Below, piece by piece: positions 33,426-42,767 of a stretch of 43,914 bases of DNA. The DNA is from Bacteroidia bacterium (GTDB taxonomy: Bacteria; Bacteroidota; Bacteroidia; 2-12-FULL-35-15): contig JAEUTU010000103.1 in NCBI GenBank assembly GCA_016786925.1, positions 1-43,914 of the forward strand, in the 5' to 3' direction. Position numbers and translations under genes: made by a program. Each line of letters opens with the position of its first letter. Positions within the stretch are counted from its first letter, which is position 1. The notes below the pieces were generated by a model. It had not been told where the DNA came from, searched no databases, and saw only the letters and a program-made list of their open reading frames with translations.

Positions 33426-35054
33426 TTAGGTTTGAATCACGCCTACATTATATGGTTTAGTGATAGGAGCGTGGTTAGCTGCTTCAATTCCCATAGAGAT
33501 CCATTTACGTGTATCTAATGGATTAATAATAGCATCCATCCATAAGCGGGCAGCTGCGTAATAAGGTGTGGTCTGACTGTCGTAACGGTCTTTTGTTTTG
33601 TTGAACAATTCAGCCTCTTTCTCAGGAGTGATCTCTTCACCTTTTGCTTTTAAAGATGCAACTTCGATCTGTACCAATACTTTTGCGGCCTGTGCACCAC
33701 CCATTACTGCCATTTGTGCTGTAGGCCATCCAACGATCAAACGTGGATCATACGCTTTTCCGCACATCGCATAATTTCCTGCTCCGTAACTGTTTCCTAT
33801 TACAATAGTGAATTTAGGTACCACCGAGTTACTCATGGCATTTACCAGTTTTGCTCCGTCTTTGATGATACCACCATGTTCGGATTTAGAACCTACCATA
33901 AAGCCGGTTACATCCTGTAAAAACACCAATGGAATTTTCTTCTGATTGCAATTCATGATGAAGCGTGCAGCTTTATCGGCACTGTCGCTATAGATAACGC
34001 CACCAAATTGCATTTCACCCTTTTTAGTTTTTACCACTTTACGTTGGTTGGCAACAATCCCAACTGCCCAGCCATCAATACGTGCCAAGCCGCATAAAAT
34101 ACTTTGTCCGTAGCCTTCTTTGTATTCTTCAAAGTCAGAGTTATCGATCAAACGATCGATGATCTCCTGCATATCATATTGTTTATCGCGTGTATCGGGA
34201 ATGATACCAACGATCTCTTTCGGATTCTTTTTTGGTTCAGCAGGTTTTTCGCGGTTGAATCCCGCTTTTTCAAAATCACCTACTTTGCTCATGATGTTAC
34301 GGATGCGTGTCAAGCAATCTTTATCATCCACACATTTATAGTCGGTAACACCTGATATTTCGCAATGTGTGGTGGCGCCACCCAATGTTTCATTGTCAAT
34401 GTTCTCACCAATAGCAGCTTTTACAAGGTACGATCCTGCAAGGAAGATACTTCCTGTTTTATCAACGATCATTGCTTCATCGCTCATGATCGGTAAGTAA
34501 GCACCACCGGCAACACAGCTTCCCATTACAGCGGCAATCTGTAGAATTCCCATGCTGCTCATGATCGCATTGTTACGGAAAATACGTCCGAAATTCTCTT
34601 TATCAGGGAAGATCTCATCCTGCATTGGAAGATACACACCGGCACTGTCCACCAGATAGATGATCGGTAAACGGTTTTCCATCGCTATTTCCTGCGCACG
34701 TAAATTCTTTTTACCTGTAATAGGGAACCAGGCACCGGCTTTTACAGTAGCGTCATTGGCAACAATGATACATTGCTTTCCGCTTACATATCCGATCACT
34801 ACTACCACACCACCTGCAGGACAACCGCCATGTTCCTTGTACATATCATCGCCTGCAAAAGCACCGATCTCAATTGTTTTGGAATCTTTATCGATCAAGA
34901 ATTCGATACGTTCACGGGCCGTTAATTTGCCTTGTTCGTGTTGCTTATCAATTCTGCTTTTTCCGCCTCCTAAATATACTTTAGCTAATTTCTGCTCCAT
35001 GGCAGAGATCAGCAGATTCATCTTGTCTTCGTTCTTGTTAAATTCTAGATCCAT
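33426..35054 (-). CDS. Acyl-CoA carboxylase beta subunit (carboxyltransferase)
   Basis: A 542-residue biotin-dependent carboxyltransferase of the propionyl/methylcrotonyl/acetyl-CoA carboxylase beta family, which transfers carboxyl from biotin to an acyl-CoA. KLTARERIEFLIDKDS near residue 45 and GGAYLPIMSDEAMIVDKTGSIFLAG near residue 185 belong to the N-terminal half. The C-terminal half carries FLQDVTGFMVGSKSEHGGII and GNSYGAGNYAMCGKAYDPRL. The ATG at 35054 (MDLEFNKNED) is preferred to 35096, which adds a tail not typical of the family. No biotin carboxylase or biotin carrier gene is in the window. The layout favours propionyl- or methylcrotonyl-CoA carboxylase over acetyl-CoA. Confidence 0.92.
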   Translation of the reverse strand: MDLEFNKNEDKMNLLISAMEQKLAKVYLGGGKSRIDKQHEQGKLTARERIEFLIDKDSKTIEIGAFAGDDMYKEHGGCPAGGVVVVIGYVSGKQCIIVANDATVKAGAWFPITGKKNLRAQEIAMENRLPIIYLVDSAGVYLPMQDEIFPDKENFGRIFRNNAIMSSMGILQIAAVMGSCVAGGAYLPIMSDEAMIVDKTGSIFLAGSYLVKAAIGENIDNETLGGATTHCEISGVTDYKCVDDKDCLTRIRNIMSKVGDFEKAGFNREKPAEPKKNPKEIVGIIPDTRDKQYDMQEIIDRLIDNSDFEEYKEGYGQSILCGLARIDGWAVGIVANQRKVVKTKKGEMQFGGVIYSDSADKAARFIMNCNQKKIPLVFLQDVTGFMVGSKSEHGGIIKDGAKLVNAMSNSVVPKFTIVIGNSYGAGNYAMCGKAYDPRLIVGWPTAQMAVMGGAQAAKVLVQIEVASLKAKGEEITPEKEAELFNKTKDRYDSQTTPYYAAARLWMDAIINPLDTRKWISMGIEAANHAPITKPYNVGVIQT

Positions 35055-35184
35055 AGTGTAAGTCTTAAATGTTATTTTGACTTTTTGTTGGGACACAAAT
35101 ATAACAACAAAAAGCTATTTTTTGTTTAAATAATTGAATGTTGGAAGAATGCTTTTTGGTTGATAATCAGAGCGTTGATTCTTT

Positions 35185-36456
35185 TTATTGTGATTGCTTA
35201 TCAAAATAGAAAGCAGTTGCCAGACAGGCAAAAAAGAAAAGACTCAATTTCAAGAGATAGGGAAGAATATCTGTGAGTGTACCTGCATTTAAAAACAGTT
35301 TATGAAAACCACTTAAGCTCCAGTATAATGGAGAAAATTCAGCCATAATGCGTACCGCTTCAGGCATTACATATACAGGCACCCAGATGCCTCCGAGTGC
35401 AGCCAATATAACAACACTAACAGCTCCAAAGGTAGAAGCCTGCTGGTGTGTTTTAAAAATACTTCCTACCATTACTCCGAATCCTGTAGCTGCCAGTCCG
35501 GTGAAAACGATCATTAAAAACATTGCCAAAACATTGGAGCCGATGCTTAGTTTGGGTAAACCCAGCAAAGGAAGAAGATATAAACCCACCAACAACATCA
35601 ATACAGCTTGTATGATGGTAATGAATAAATAGCTGATGATCTTTCCTGATAGCACTGTAATAAAAGAACCGGGCATTGTTCTGATTCTTAAGTAACTTCC
35701 ATCATCACGTTCTTTAATGATGCTTCCTGCCATGGAGATGACAATAAAGAAAATACCAAAAATGGTCCATGCCGGCACATTGTGCTGAACCGAATTGAGT
35801 TGAAGTGCTTCCTGTGGTGTTTCAACAGTACTAATTTCATTGAATTGAACAAAGTCTTTCATTTGTTCTTTATCATTCATTTGCTCACCATCCTTATTGA
35901 GTTCTTTGCTGAAGAAGTTCAATAAAGTTTGTGTCTCAATTTTTGATGTGGATTGTTTCAAGGAATTGATAATACTTACCCGAAACGACTTTTTTGTATC
36001 AGGTGCAAAGTAGATACTGAGGTTGAGTGTTTCTGTGTTTTGGTTTTCAGCAACAATCGAATCCCCTAGTCCTGCTTCAGATAATTTTTTGGTAACAAAC
36101 AGATCCACATTCTGATCCAGTTGTTGTGTGGCATTTTCAGGGATTAGGATGCCGATCTCAAAATCACCTTTTTTAACGGTTTGTTTTACTTCTGTATCTT
36201 TGAGTGCTTGTTTGTTGATGTCAAACATTTTTGATTCATTCAATCCTTTTTCGATGGCTTTACCCAATGAGCCGGTATCTTTGTTTACCAGCAATAGCGG
36301 GATCTTCATTTCCTGATAATCTTTAAATGGAGCATCTTGTATGAGTGCCATGATGGTGATCATTGCCATGGGCATAAGGAACATGATCGCCAGTCCGCCT
36401 TTGTCGCGCAGCAATATCAAGAGTTCTTTCCGTATGGTAGATGTGAGGCGTAGCAT
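35185..36456 (-). CDS. ABC-2 type transporter permease
   Basis: A 423-residue ABC-2 permease. A first membrane helix (LAIMFLMPMAMITIMALI) near residue 22 is followed by a large extracytoplasmic domain (about 50-220) and five further helices near the C terminus (IFGIFFIVISMAGSII, then YLFITIIQAVLMLLVGLYLL, and later FFFACLATAFYF). It pairs with the ATPase gene 1 bp upstream (36458 end). Exporters of this YhhJ/YbhR type move lipids or drugs; the neighbouring darA and darB genes make a resorcinol-lipid cargo plausible. Confidence 0.9.
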   Translation of the reverse strand: MLRLTSTIRKELLILLRDKGGLAIMFLMPMAMITIMALIQDAPFKDYQEMKIPLLLVNKDTGSLGKAIEKGLNESKMFDINKQALKDTEVKQTVKKGDFEIGILIPENATQQLDQNVDLFVTKKLSEAGLGDSIVAENQNTETLNLSIYFAPDTKKSFRVSIINSLKQSTSKIETQTLLNFFSKELNKDGEQMNDKEQMKDFVQFNEISTVETPQEALQLNSVQHNVPAWTIFGIFFIVISMAGSIIKERDDGSYLRIRTMPGSFITVLSGKIISYLFITIIQAVLMLLVGLYLLPLLGLPKLSIGSNVLAMFLMIVFTGLAATGFGVMVGSIFKTHQQASTFGAVSVVILAALGGIWVPVYVMPEAVRIMAEFSPLYWSLSGFHKLFLNAGTLTDILPYLLKLSLFFFACLATAFYFDKQSQ

Positions 36457-36457
36457 G

Positions 36458-37210
36458 TTAATGATCTCTCAATTTTTTACCCGTTAGTTTTAAGAACAAT
36501 TGCTCCAGATTTTCAGTGTGATGCTGTTGTATCAACTCTTTTGGTTTCCCTTGTGTGATGATCTTTCCATGATCGATGATGGCAATGTCGGTACAAAGAT
36601 TTTCTGCTTCTTCCATCAAATGGGAAGTATAGATGATGGTCATTCCATTTTTGTTCAACAAATGCAAATGCTCGGTGATCACATTTCTGGATTGTACATC
36701 CACACCAACAGTGGGTTCATCAAGAAACAATATTTTAGGATCGTGTAGAATGCCTGCGATCAGATTTATTCTGCGTTTCATTCCTCCGGAAAACGTGTCG
36801 ATCTTTTTATGTTGTACTTGATCCAATCCGAAGGTGATGAGATTGTTTTGAATCTTTTGTTTTAGCGCATCTCCTTTGAGCCCATACATGTTGCCGATGT
36901 ATTGCAAGTTTTCAAAGGCAGTAAGAGTAGGATAGAGGGCAATTTCCTGAGGAACCACACCGATGATCTTTTTTACTTCTTCTTTTTGTTTTTGAACACT
37001 GAATTGTTCTACTTGAATTTGTCCGCTGCTGGGGTTGATCAATCCACACATCATACTGATGGTGGTAGTTTTTCCTGCACCATTCGGACCAAGTAAGCCG
37101 AAGATGCTTCCTTTCGGAATATGAAGTGTGATGTTGTTGACTGCAGGAATGGCTGCACCTTTATAAATCTTTATCAGATCTTTTAATTCAATGGCAGCGT
37201 TAGGATCCAT
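36458..37210 (-). CDS. ABC transporter ATP-binding protein
   Basis: A 250-residue ABC ATPase. Walker A is GLLGPNGAGKTT near residue 38, the Q-loop is in GVVPQEIALYPTL, the signature is FSGGMKRR near residue 144, Walker B is ILFLDEPTVGVD near residue 162, and the switch histidine is in YTSHLMEEAE. It is tightly spaced with the permease gene and sits 7 bp after the hot-dog gene, all in the minus-strand operon that begins near darA. Confidence 0.96.
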   Translation of the reverse strand: MDPNAAIELKDLIKIYKGAAIPAVNNITLHIPKGSIFGLLGPNGAGKTTTISMMCGLINPSSGQIQVEQFSVQKQKEEVKKIIGVVPQEIALYPTLTAFENLQYIGNMYGLKGDALKQKIQNNLITFGLDQVQHKKIDTFSGGMKRRINLIAGILHDPKILFLDEPTVGVDVQSRNVITEHLHLLNKNGMTIIYTSHLMEEAENLCTDIAIIDHGKIITQGKPKELIQQHHTENLEQLFLKLTGKKLRDH

Positions 37211-37217
37211 GAAAAAA

Positions 37218-37673
37218 TTAGTCTTTCTTTAAAAAGATCTTCATTTCACAATCGGCAACAGGTTCACCATTTACGGTTGATCTGCCGGTGATAAGTGTAA
37301 CATCAAAAATGATCTGTTGAATGATCACTTCCGTTTTAAGTTCAGCACCTACTTTTGGAAGTTGATGAATGTTTAAGCGTTTGATAGCACCGATGTATCC
37401 AACAGGAGGATTTACTTTTTCACCATTCTTTTCGAGAAGAGAAACCATATAACCAACACGCAATGCAGCTGTTTGAGCAATGTTCTCAACGATTCCCGGT
37501 TCAGTGAACACACCATTCTCACAAAAGATATTATCTGCTTTGATGGTAAATCCGGAGATAGTGGTTATTTCATCGTTGAACCACAGTTTATCCACCATTT
37601 CGATCGGTGGTTTTTGAGGAATGAGTGCAGAAACAGCAGCTCCTTCAATGATCGGTTTTTCCATTGTTTCCAT
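37218..37673 (-). CDS. Hot-dog fold protein, FabZ-like (possible 3-hydroxyacyl-ACP dehydratase)
   Basis: A 151-residue hot-dog fold protein with FabZ-like start VSALIPQKPPIEMVDKLWF. The FabZ active-site histidine motif (HFPG) is not seen: the equivalent region reads IFCENGVFTEPGIVENIAQTAAL, keeping the helix and its glutamate but not the histidine. It may be a dehydratase with an altered site or a non-catalytic member such as a priming or thioesterase-like protein. The gene sits 7 bp before the ABC ATPase gene and 2 bp after the KAS III gene, so it acts in the same lipid pathway. Confidence 0.8.
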   Translation of the reverse strand: METMEKPIIEGAAVSALIPQKPPIEMVDKLWFNDEITTISGFTIKADNIFCENGVFTEPGIVENIAQTAALRVGYMVSLLEKNGEKVNPPVGYIGAIKRLNIHQLPKVGAELKTEVIIQQIIFDVTLITGRSTVNGEPVADCEMKIFLKKD

Positions 37674-37675
37674 GA

Positions 37676-38824
37676 CTATACAACAGTTAACAATGCGTTA
37701 GCATAAGAGAAACGGGCACTCTCCGGAACGGTTAATGCGATCTTTTGTCCTTTTTGCAATTTACCTGAATTCATTAATTCTTCAACGGCAAGGAAAATTG
37801 AGGCTGCGCCAATGTTTCCAACCTTTGTAAGGTTTACGAACCATTTTTCCTGAGGAAGTTCCACACCATATTTTTTCATTTCATCATCCACTTTAGAGCG
37901 GAAATATTCAGAAGAGATATGTGGTAAGAACCAGTCGATGCTCTTTGGATCAACATTATGTTTTTGGAACATTTCCACATAACGTTTGGTGCCCAATTGA
38001 GCAATGTATTGATCGAGTAATCGTGTATCCTGTTTCATGGCGAAGATCGATTTCTCCAACCATTCTTTGGGTTTGTATTCGCTCCAGCCGTGTAAGTTTC
38101 CTTCTGCATCTTTGTCGGATCCAACGTACATACACGCTTCTACTTCACTTGCAAAGGAACAGATCTCAATCCATTCGATCTTTAAAGAAATGCCATCCGG
38201 ATTCGGTTTGTTAGAAAGAAGAGCAGCAGCAGCACCATCGGATAGCATCCAACGAAGGAAATCTTTTTCGAATGCCAGCATTGGATTTTCTTCCAATTCA
38301 CTTAATTTATTTGCTTCCTCTTCGAATGTTTGAGCACTCATCCAAGTAGATAATTTTTCAGATCCTGTTGTAACTGCATTGTTAGAGTTACCGGTTAGCA
38401 CCGACATGTATGCATATTTCAAGGCATTCATACCGGAGCAGCAAGAACCTGAAAAAGTGATGGTTTCAATCGGTTTTGATTTTAACAGACCGTGTACCAT
38501 AACACCGTGAGCAGGAAGTATCTGATCGGGAGAAGTAGTTCCACTGGTAAGTAATTCGATATCATCCAACTTGAATCCATTGGTGCAAAGCGCACGGATG
38601 GCTTCGGCAGTTAATTCTGCATTGGTATGTGTGCTGTTTCCTTGTTTGTCGCGTGAGTAGTAGCGGGTAGTAATCTTGTTATTTCTTAGAACGATCGATT
38701 TCGAACGGGATTTTTTACCACCAACAAAGCCCAGGTACTCTTCCATTTCGTCATTGCTTACAGGTGCACCGGGTAAAAATTTTGCTATTCTATTGATATA
38801 TACTGCTTTATCCATATTCATCAT
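37676..38824 (-). CDS. darB: KAS III-like ketosynthase, DarB-type
   Basis: A 382-residue beta-ketoacyl-ACP synthase III-like enzyme. The catalytic Cys is in FSGSCCSGMNALKYAYMS near residue 129, the His in WFLPHISSEYF near residue 294, and the Asn in KVGNIGAASIFLAVEE. The start KAVYINRIAKFLPGAPVSND and the region SIVLRNNKITTRYYSRD match my recollection of flexirubin-type DarB, which joins two fatty-acid-derived chains in dialkylresorcinol synthesis with DarA. The ATG at 38815 (MDKAVYINR) is an alternative start 9 bp in. It lies downstream of darA in the same direction. Confidence 0.82.
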   Translation of the reverse strand: MMNMDKAVYINRIAKFLPGAPVSNDEMEEYLGFVGGKKSRSKSIVLRNNKITTRYYSRDKQGNSTHTNAELTAEAIRALCTNGFKLDDIELLTSGTTSPDQILPAHGVMVHGLLKSKPIETITFSGSCCSGMNALKYAYMSVLTGNSNNAVTTGSEKLSTWMSAQTFEEEANKLSELEENPMLAFEKDFLRWMLSDGAAAALLSNKPNPDGISLKIEWIEICSFASEVEACMYVGSDKDAEGNLHGWSEYKPKEWLEKSIFAMKQDTRLLDQYIAQLGTKRYVEMFQKHNVDPKSIDWFLPHISSEYFRSKVDDEMKKYGVELPQEKWFVNLTKVGNIGAASIFLAVEELMNSGKLQKGQKIALTVPESARFSYANALLTVV

Positions 38825-38867
38825 AACAGGATCATTGCTGACCCAAGTTCGGGGTTTAGTTAAAAAA

Positions 38868-38875
38868 CAAAAATA
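38868..38875 (-). promoter_or_regulatory. Candidate -7 box for darB
   Basis: On the minus strand this reads TATTTTTG, a TAnnTTTG match, 43 bp before the darB start in the 122-bp gap after darA. No clear -33 TTG at the expected distance was found. Confidence 0.35.
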
Positions 38876-38946
38876 ATAGAATAAATCAATTTATTGGAAA
38901 CGAAAACTGATTATTTTCAAAAAACTTACTAATTCCTTCTTTTCTT

Positions 38947-39867
38947 TTATCGAAGGGAGTTTTGAGAGTAGTATTCGATCTCTTTTTGGAACTTTTTCCG
39001 GAACAGGAGTGGTGCTAAACGAGATAGGATCGTGATGATAGGAGATAAGATCAAAATGCCTGTAGGCAGTACAATTCCGAAGATACGCACTCGTGTCTTG
39101 CGTTCTTCGCTTCCTTTTCCACCTTTTTTAGTGATGTAGCGGGCATAGAGTGGGAACAAGGCTCTTCCACGGCCTTCCATGAGTAAGAGATTCCCACGGA
39201 TGTTGGTGGCACCCAATGTATTCAATTCCGCTTGTTGTCCTTCGTAATTACCGGCATTTAAGTGTTTCTTGATCACTTCACCAAAGAGATACGCTTCGCT
39301 CAGGTCTTTGTCGGATACCCCGTATTTTGGGAAAATACCCATGAATTTTTCTTTCACACCTTTCAGTACGAATGCTAATACGGTTACTAAACTTACCAGA
39401 TTGGCCGATTTATCAACGAAGGTAATATTGCCAACCAGGTTGGCTTGTAATCGCAAGAGGTGTGCTTTCATTTTCTCTTGTCCGCCCAGCCACATATTGC
39501 GGCAGGCAATAAGTGTGATCACATTTTTATTTTTCAATAACAATGCAGCTTCCGGAGTTTGAAGGAAAGAGTTGATAGGGATGCATATACTTAAGAACCA
39601 AGGTTGATAAGCAATGAACACCAGGTCGAAATGTTCGGATGGATCAAGATCAAAAGGCGCTAATTCAGTAGGAACTCCTTGTACTGTTTCCGGAAAAGCA
39701 TCGAAAAATTCGGTATAGCTCCAAGGATAAGGATAAGCAACTTTAGGCTCCACCTTCAGATATTTGATAGAATAATTACTGTCATTTTCAAACGGTTTCA
39801 ACGTAGCATCGATCGCACTTTTCAATTGACCCGTTTGTGTGTAATAAATGACCAGTATCTTTTTCAT
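38947..39867 (-). CDS. darA: Dialkylresorcinol condensing enzyme DarA-like protein
   Basis: A 306-residue protein with a flavodoxin-like N terminus, MKKILVIYYTQTGQLKSAID, followed by YPYPWSYTEFFDAFPETVQG. Both match my recollection of the DarA proteins of flexirubin gene clusters. The centre is FDLVFIAYQPWFLSICIPI and CRNMWLGGQEKMKAHL. The C-terminal 60 residues hold one or two hydrophobic segments (IFGIVLPTGILILSPIITILS). DarA is proposed to aromatise the coupled diketide to a dialkylresorcinol. The ATG at 39867 is chosen; the earlier ATG at 39909 lies inside a terminator hairpin. It is upstream of darB in the same direction. Confidence 0.8.
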   Translation of the reverse strand: MKKILVIYYTQTGQLKSAIDATLKPFENDSNYSIKYLKVEPKVAYPYPWSYTEFFDAFPETVQGVPTELAPFDLDPSEHFDLVFIAYQPWFLSICIPINSFLQTPEAALLLKNKNVITLIACRNMWLGGQEKMKAHLLRLQANLVGNITFVDKSANLVSLVTVLAFVLKGVKEKFMGIFPKYGVSDKDLSEAYLFGEVIKKHLNAGNYEGQQAELNTLGATNIRGNLLLMEGRGRALFPLYARYITKKGGKGSEERKTRVRIFGIVLPTGILILSPIITILSRLAPLLFRKKFQKEIEYYSQNSLR

Positions 39868-39880
39868 CAAGGGTAAAAGT

Positions 39881-39917
39881 AATAAAAAAACGCTTTGCTG
39901 ATAGTGCAAAGCGTTTT
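39881..39917 (-). terminator. Terminator before darA (after the exported-protein gene)
   Basis: AAAACGCTTTGC (39887-39898) pairs perfectly with GCAAAGCGTTTT (39906-39917), and on the minus strand it is followed by a T-run. It ends the transcript of the gene at 39941-40756. Confidence 0.85.
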
Positions 39918-39940
39918 GGTAATAGAATTTTAAGGCTTTA

Positions 39941-40756
39941 TTATTTTCCTTTTAGTTCAGAAGTTTCTTTATCGAATAGGATCGTGAAATTTTGCGATTT
40001 CATTTTATCCGGTGTTACTTCTTTAAAGGCATCTCTCCAAAGGATGGTCATTTCATCTTTTTGCATATCTCCTGATGTTGTAGGAATATCTTTCCATGCT
40101 ACCGTAAAGCTATCTTCTTTTCCTTTTTCAAATACTTCCGGTTTTCTGTCAGAATGGTAGTTTGCATATTCTTTGCCATCAGGCATTTTCATCGCAATTT
40201 TATTGGGTTCAAAGATCCCGATCTTGTCGCCATTATAGGTTACATCAAATGGAACGTCTGTTCTTGCAGTCAGTTTCTTTACTTTACTGGCTTTTAGGGA
40301 AACAGCAAAATTCCCTGCTTTAAAGTCATTTACAGATGCCGGAAGTTTAAAGTCAGGTGTAGAAATACCACCTGTATTGGTGTTCACACGGTACAAACCA
40401 TCTAATACAAAATCATAATCAGCAGCCACTAAAAAATCTGTTCCCGGAATGTTGAGTACGCTTGATCCATCGTCATTCGGACGGATGATCACCCATTTCT
40501 CGGTAGGGTTGTAGGATTTTCCACCAATTTTGAAGGTGCTTTCTGCCGGTTTATAGATCAAATAATCGTTGGTCTTGTTGATCAATTTGATCTTGAATTT
40601 GGTTTCGCGTGCGGTAGCAACTGCTCCATCAATGGTTACTTTTACATCGTTAGTTTCAACGGTTTGTGTTTTAAAGAATACCTTCTTGTATTCTTGTGCG
40701 GAAGTGCTTGAAGTAGCAGCTACTGCTACAAAAAGAGCAAAGATTAATTTTTTCAT
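39941..40756 (-). CDS. Exported protein of unknown function
   Basis: A 271-residue protein with a clear signal peptide (KKLIFALFVAVAATSSTSA, then Q). The mature part is strand-rich, with repeated motifs typical of an Ig-like or DUF4352-type beta-sandwich (KFKIKLINKTNDYLIYKP, then FAVSLKASKVKKLTARTD). No catalytic motif is visible and I cannot name the family. It is a single gene with its own terminator, located between the SpoIIE gene and darA. Confidence 0.72.
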   Translation of the reverse strand: MKKLIFALFVAVAATSSTSAQEYKKVFFKTQTVETNDVKVTIDGAVATARETKFKIKLINKTNDYLIYKPAESTFKIGGKSYNPTEKWVIIRPNDDGSSVLNIPGTDFLVAADYDFVLDGLYRVNTNTGGISTPDFKLPASVNDFKAGNFAVSLKASKVKKLTARTDVPFDVTYNGDKIGIFEPNKIAMKMPDGKEYANYHSDRKPEVFEKGKEDSFTVAWKDIPTTSGDMQKDEMTILWRDAFKEVTPDKMKSQNFTILFDKETSELKGK

Positions 40757-40819
40757 ACAGATTAGATTTTAATTTTTTCGGATGCTAGAATTACAAATTC
40801 AGGGCCAAAAGTATAAAAT

Positions 40820-42763
40820 TTAAAAACGTATTCCAATGATACAAACATCATCTATTTGTTCCAGATTTCCCTGCCAGTTAGTGAATGTTGTTTCCAGTTC
40901 CTCTCTTTGCGTGTTTAATGAGTTGGAGGAGATCGTTCTGAATAATTCCTCTAATTGTTTGTATTTGAATTTTTTACCATGTTCTCCACCAAATTGATCG
41001 GCATAACCATCTGTGAAAAGATAGAGCATATCGCCTTTTTGGGCTGAGATGGTATGCAAACGGAATGGTTCATTTTTTTCACCTTTTCCGATCGGCATTT
41101 TATCGGCTGGTAATTCAATTAATTCTGTTCCTTTAATCAGGATTGGTTTGTTATGTGCTGCAGCATAGCTGATCGAATTGTTTTTTCTGTCAAAACAGAT
41201 CAGGATACCATCCATACCATCCTGCGCACCTTCTTGTGAAATGTTTTTGATCAATCGTTTGCGGACATGTTCCAAAATACGGTTAGGTTCCTCCATATTT
41301 TTTTCATTGATCGCTTCGTTCAAAAAACTAATGTTCAATAAACTCATGAAAGCACCCGGAACACCGTGACCGGTGCTATCACAAACAGCCAGATAGAATT
41401 TATCCTCTTTTTGTGTTGCCCAATAAAAATCGCCACTTACAATGTCCTTTGGTTTGAAGAGTACAAAATGATCGGGTAAATTCGTTTTGAGTAATTCATC
41501 ATGGGCGAGAAGTGCGTATTGTATTCGCTTTGCATAATTGATAGATGCAGAAATCTCTTTTTGTTTTTCTTCGATAATGTTCTTTTGTTTTTGCGTGATC
41601 TTGAAACGATTATACATGAAGAATCCAAAAATGATCAAGAGAATAACCCCACCTGCCAAGGCCCATTTTTGTGTTTTGTCCTGTTCTATTTGAGCGTTCT
41701 TAGCAAAGATGAGTGCGTCTTTTACACGTTTCTCTTCTTCGTTTCTAACACTGTCGGCAGCCGCTTTCTTCTCATACTCATACTCCAATTCTTTTTGTGC
41801 GATCTCCCGTTGATTATCTTCTTTAAATAAGCTGTCCTTTAAAACAATGAACCGTTCGTAGTTTTCAAGTGCTTTGTTGTGATTATTGGTTGCTTTGTAA
41901 ATATCATAGAGTGTTGCTGTGGCTTCCTTTTCAGCCGATATATCTTCGGCAGCCACTGCGAGTTGTTTGGCTTTCGTGGCAAATTCAATGGCCTGATTGT
42001 ATTTTTTTTGTTTTAGATAAGTGCGGGCGATGATCGACATGGTAATGGATTCCACTTGTTTGTCGCCACTTTCAACAGCGTATTTCAAACTTTGCATTTG
42101 GTATTCAAGCGCGACTAAATAGTCGCCTGTGCTGTAGTGGGTATTTCCCAAATTACTCATAGATGCAGCTACTCCTTGTTTGTCGCCCAATTCTTCAAAC
42201 AGTTTTAATCCTTTGGTGGTGTATTCTATTGATTGATCGTAATGCCCAAGGTTATTATGAATAAGTCCGATGTTGTTATAAGCACTTGCCATACCTTGCT
42301 TGTTGTTCATGAGTTCGAAAATTTTCAAACTCCTGAGTTGGTAGGTTAATGCTTTTTCAAACTCACCGATATTGATATAGATACTTCCAATGTTCGCCAC
42401 CGAAGCGGATATGCCTTTTGTGTCTTTTAGCTTTTCCCTGATCTTTAAACTTTGCTGATAAAAATCGATGGCTTTAGCATAATTACCTTTTAATTGATAG
42501 GATGCACCAATGGTATTGAGTGCTTTAGCTTCCCATACGGGAAGTCTTTTCTCTCTGGCCATTTCCAATTCCTGATGTCCAAGCAGGTAGGCAGAGTCGG
42601 GGTTGGTAAACAAGCAGCCCCAGGCAATATCATTAAATGCTTCGAAACGGATACTGTCCGGATTTTTAGTATTTCTGAAAATACTCCACAAGGAATCAAC
42701 ATTTTGAGCATGAAGGCTCAGCATGGAAATGAGCAATGAAAACAGGAGTAGCTTTTTTTTCAT
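40820..42763 (-). CDS. Membrane-anchored TPR-SpoIIE serine phosphatase
   Basis: A 647-residue protein. A signal peptide (LLLFSLLISMLSLHA, then Q) is followed by periplasmic TPR repeats (about 55-300), a coiled coil, a membrane helix (WALAGGVILLIIFGFFMYNRF, about 361-382) and a cytosolic linker with ASINYAKRIQYALL near residue 406. The SpoIIE domain (about 430-647) has VSGDFYW, AVCDSTGHGVPGAFMS, DGMDGIL, FTDGYADQFGG and IDDVCIIG. This transmits an envelope signal to a cytosolic phosphatase. It begins 4 bp after the truncated paralogue upstream, so the two are co-transcribed. Confidence 0.93.
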   Translation of the reverse strand: MKKKLLLFSLLISMLSLHAQNVDSLWSIFRNTKNPDSIRFEAFNDIAWGCLFTNPDSAYLLGHQELEMAREKRLPVWEAKALNTIGASYQLKGNYAKAIDFYQQSLKIREKLKDTKGISASVANIGSIYINIGEFEKALTYQLRSLKIFELMNNKQGMASAYNNIGLIHNNLGHYDQSIEYTTKGLKLFEELGDKQGVAASMSNLGNTHYSTGDYLVALEYQMQSLKYAVESGDKQVESITMSIIARTYLKQKKYNQAIEFATKAKQLAVAAEDISAEKEATATLYDIYKATNNHNKALENYERFIVLKDSLFKEDNQREIAQKELEYEYEKKAAADSVRNEEEKRVKDALIFAKNAQIEQDKTQKWALAGGVILLIIFGFFMYNRFKITQKQKNIIEEKQKEISASINYAKRIQYALLAHDELLKTNLPDHFVLFKPKDIVSGDFYWATQKEDKFYLAVCDSTGHGVPGAFMSLLNISFLNEAINEKNMEEPNRILEHVRKRLIKNISQEGAQDGMDGILICFDRKNNSISYAAAHNKPILIKGTELIELPADKMPIGKGEKNEPFRLHTISAQKGDMLYLFTDGYADQFGGEHGKKFKYKQLEELFRTISSNSLNTQREELETTFTNWQGNLEQIDDVCIIGIRF

Positions 42764-42767
42764 AGGA

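Noticed and set aside
35055..35096. Longer carboxyltransferase starting at 35096
   Set aside because: The added residues are not typical of the family; MDLEFNKNED at 35054 is.
39868..39909. Longer DarA starting at 39909
   Set aside because: The extension lies in the terminator hairpin and is not part of the flavodoxin-like start.
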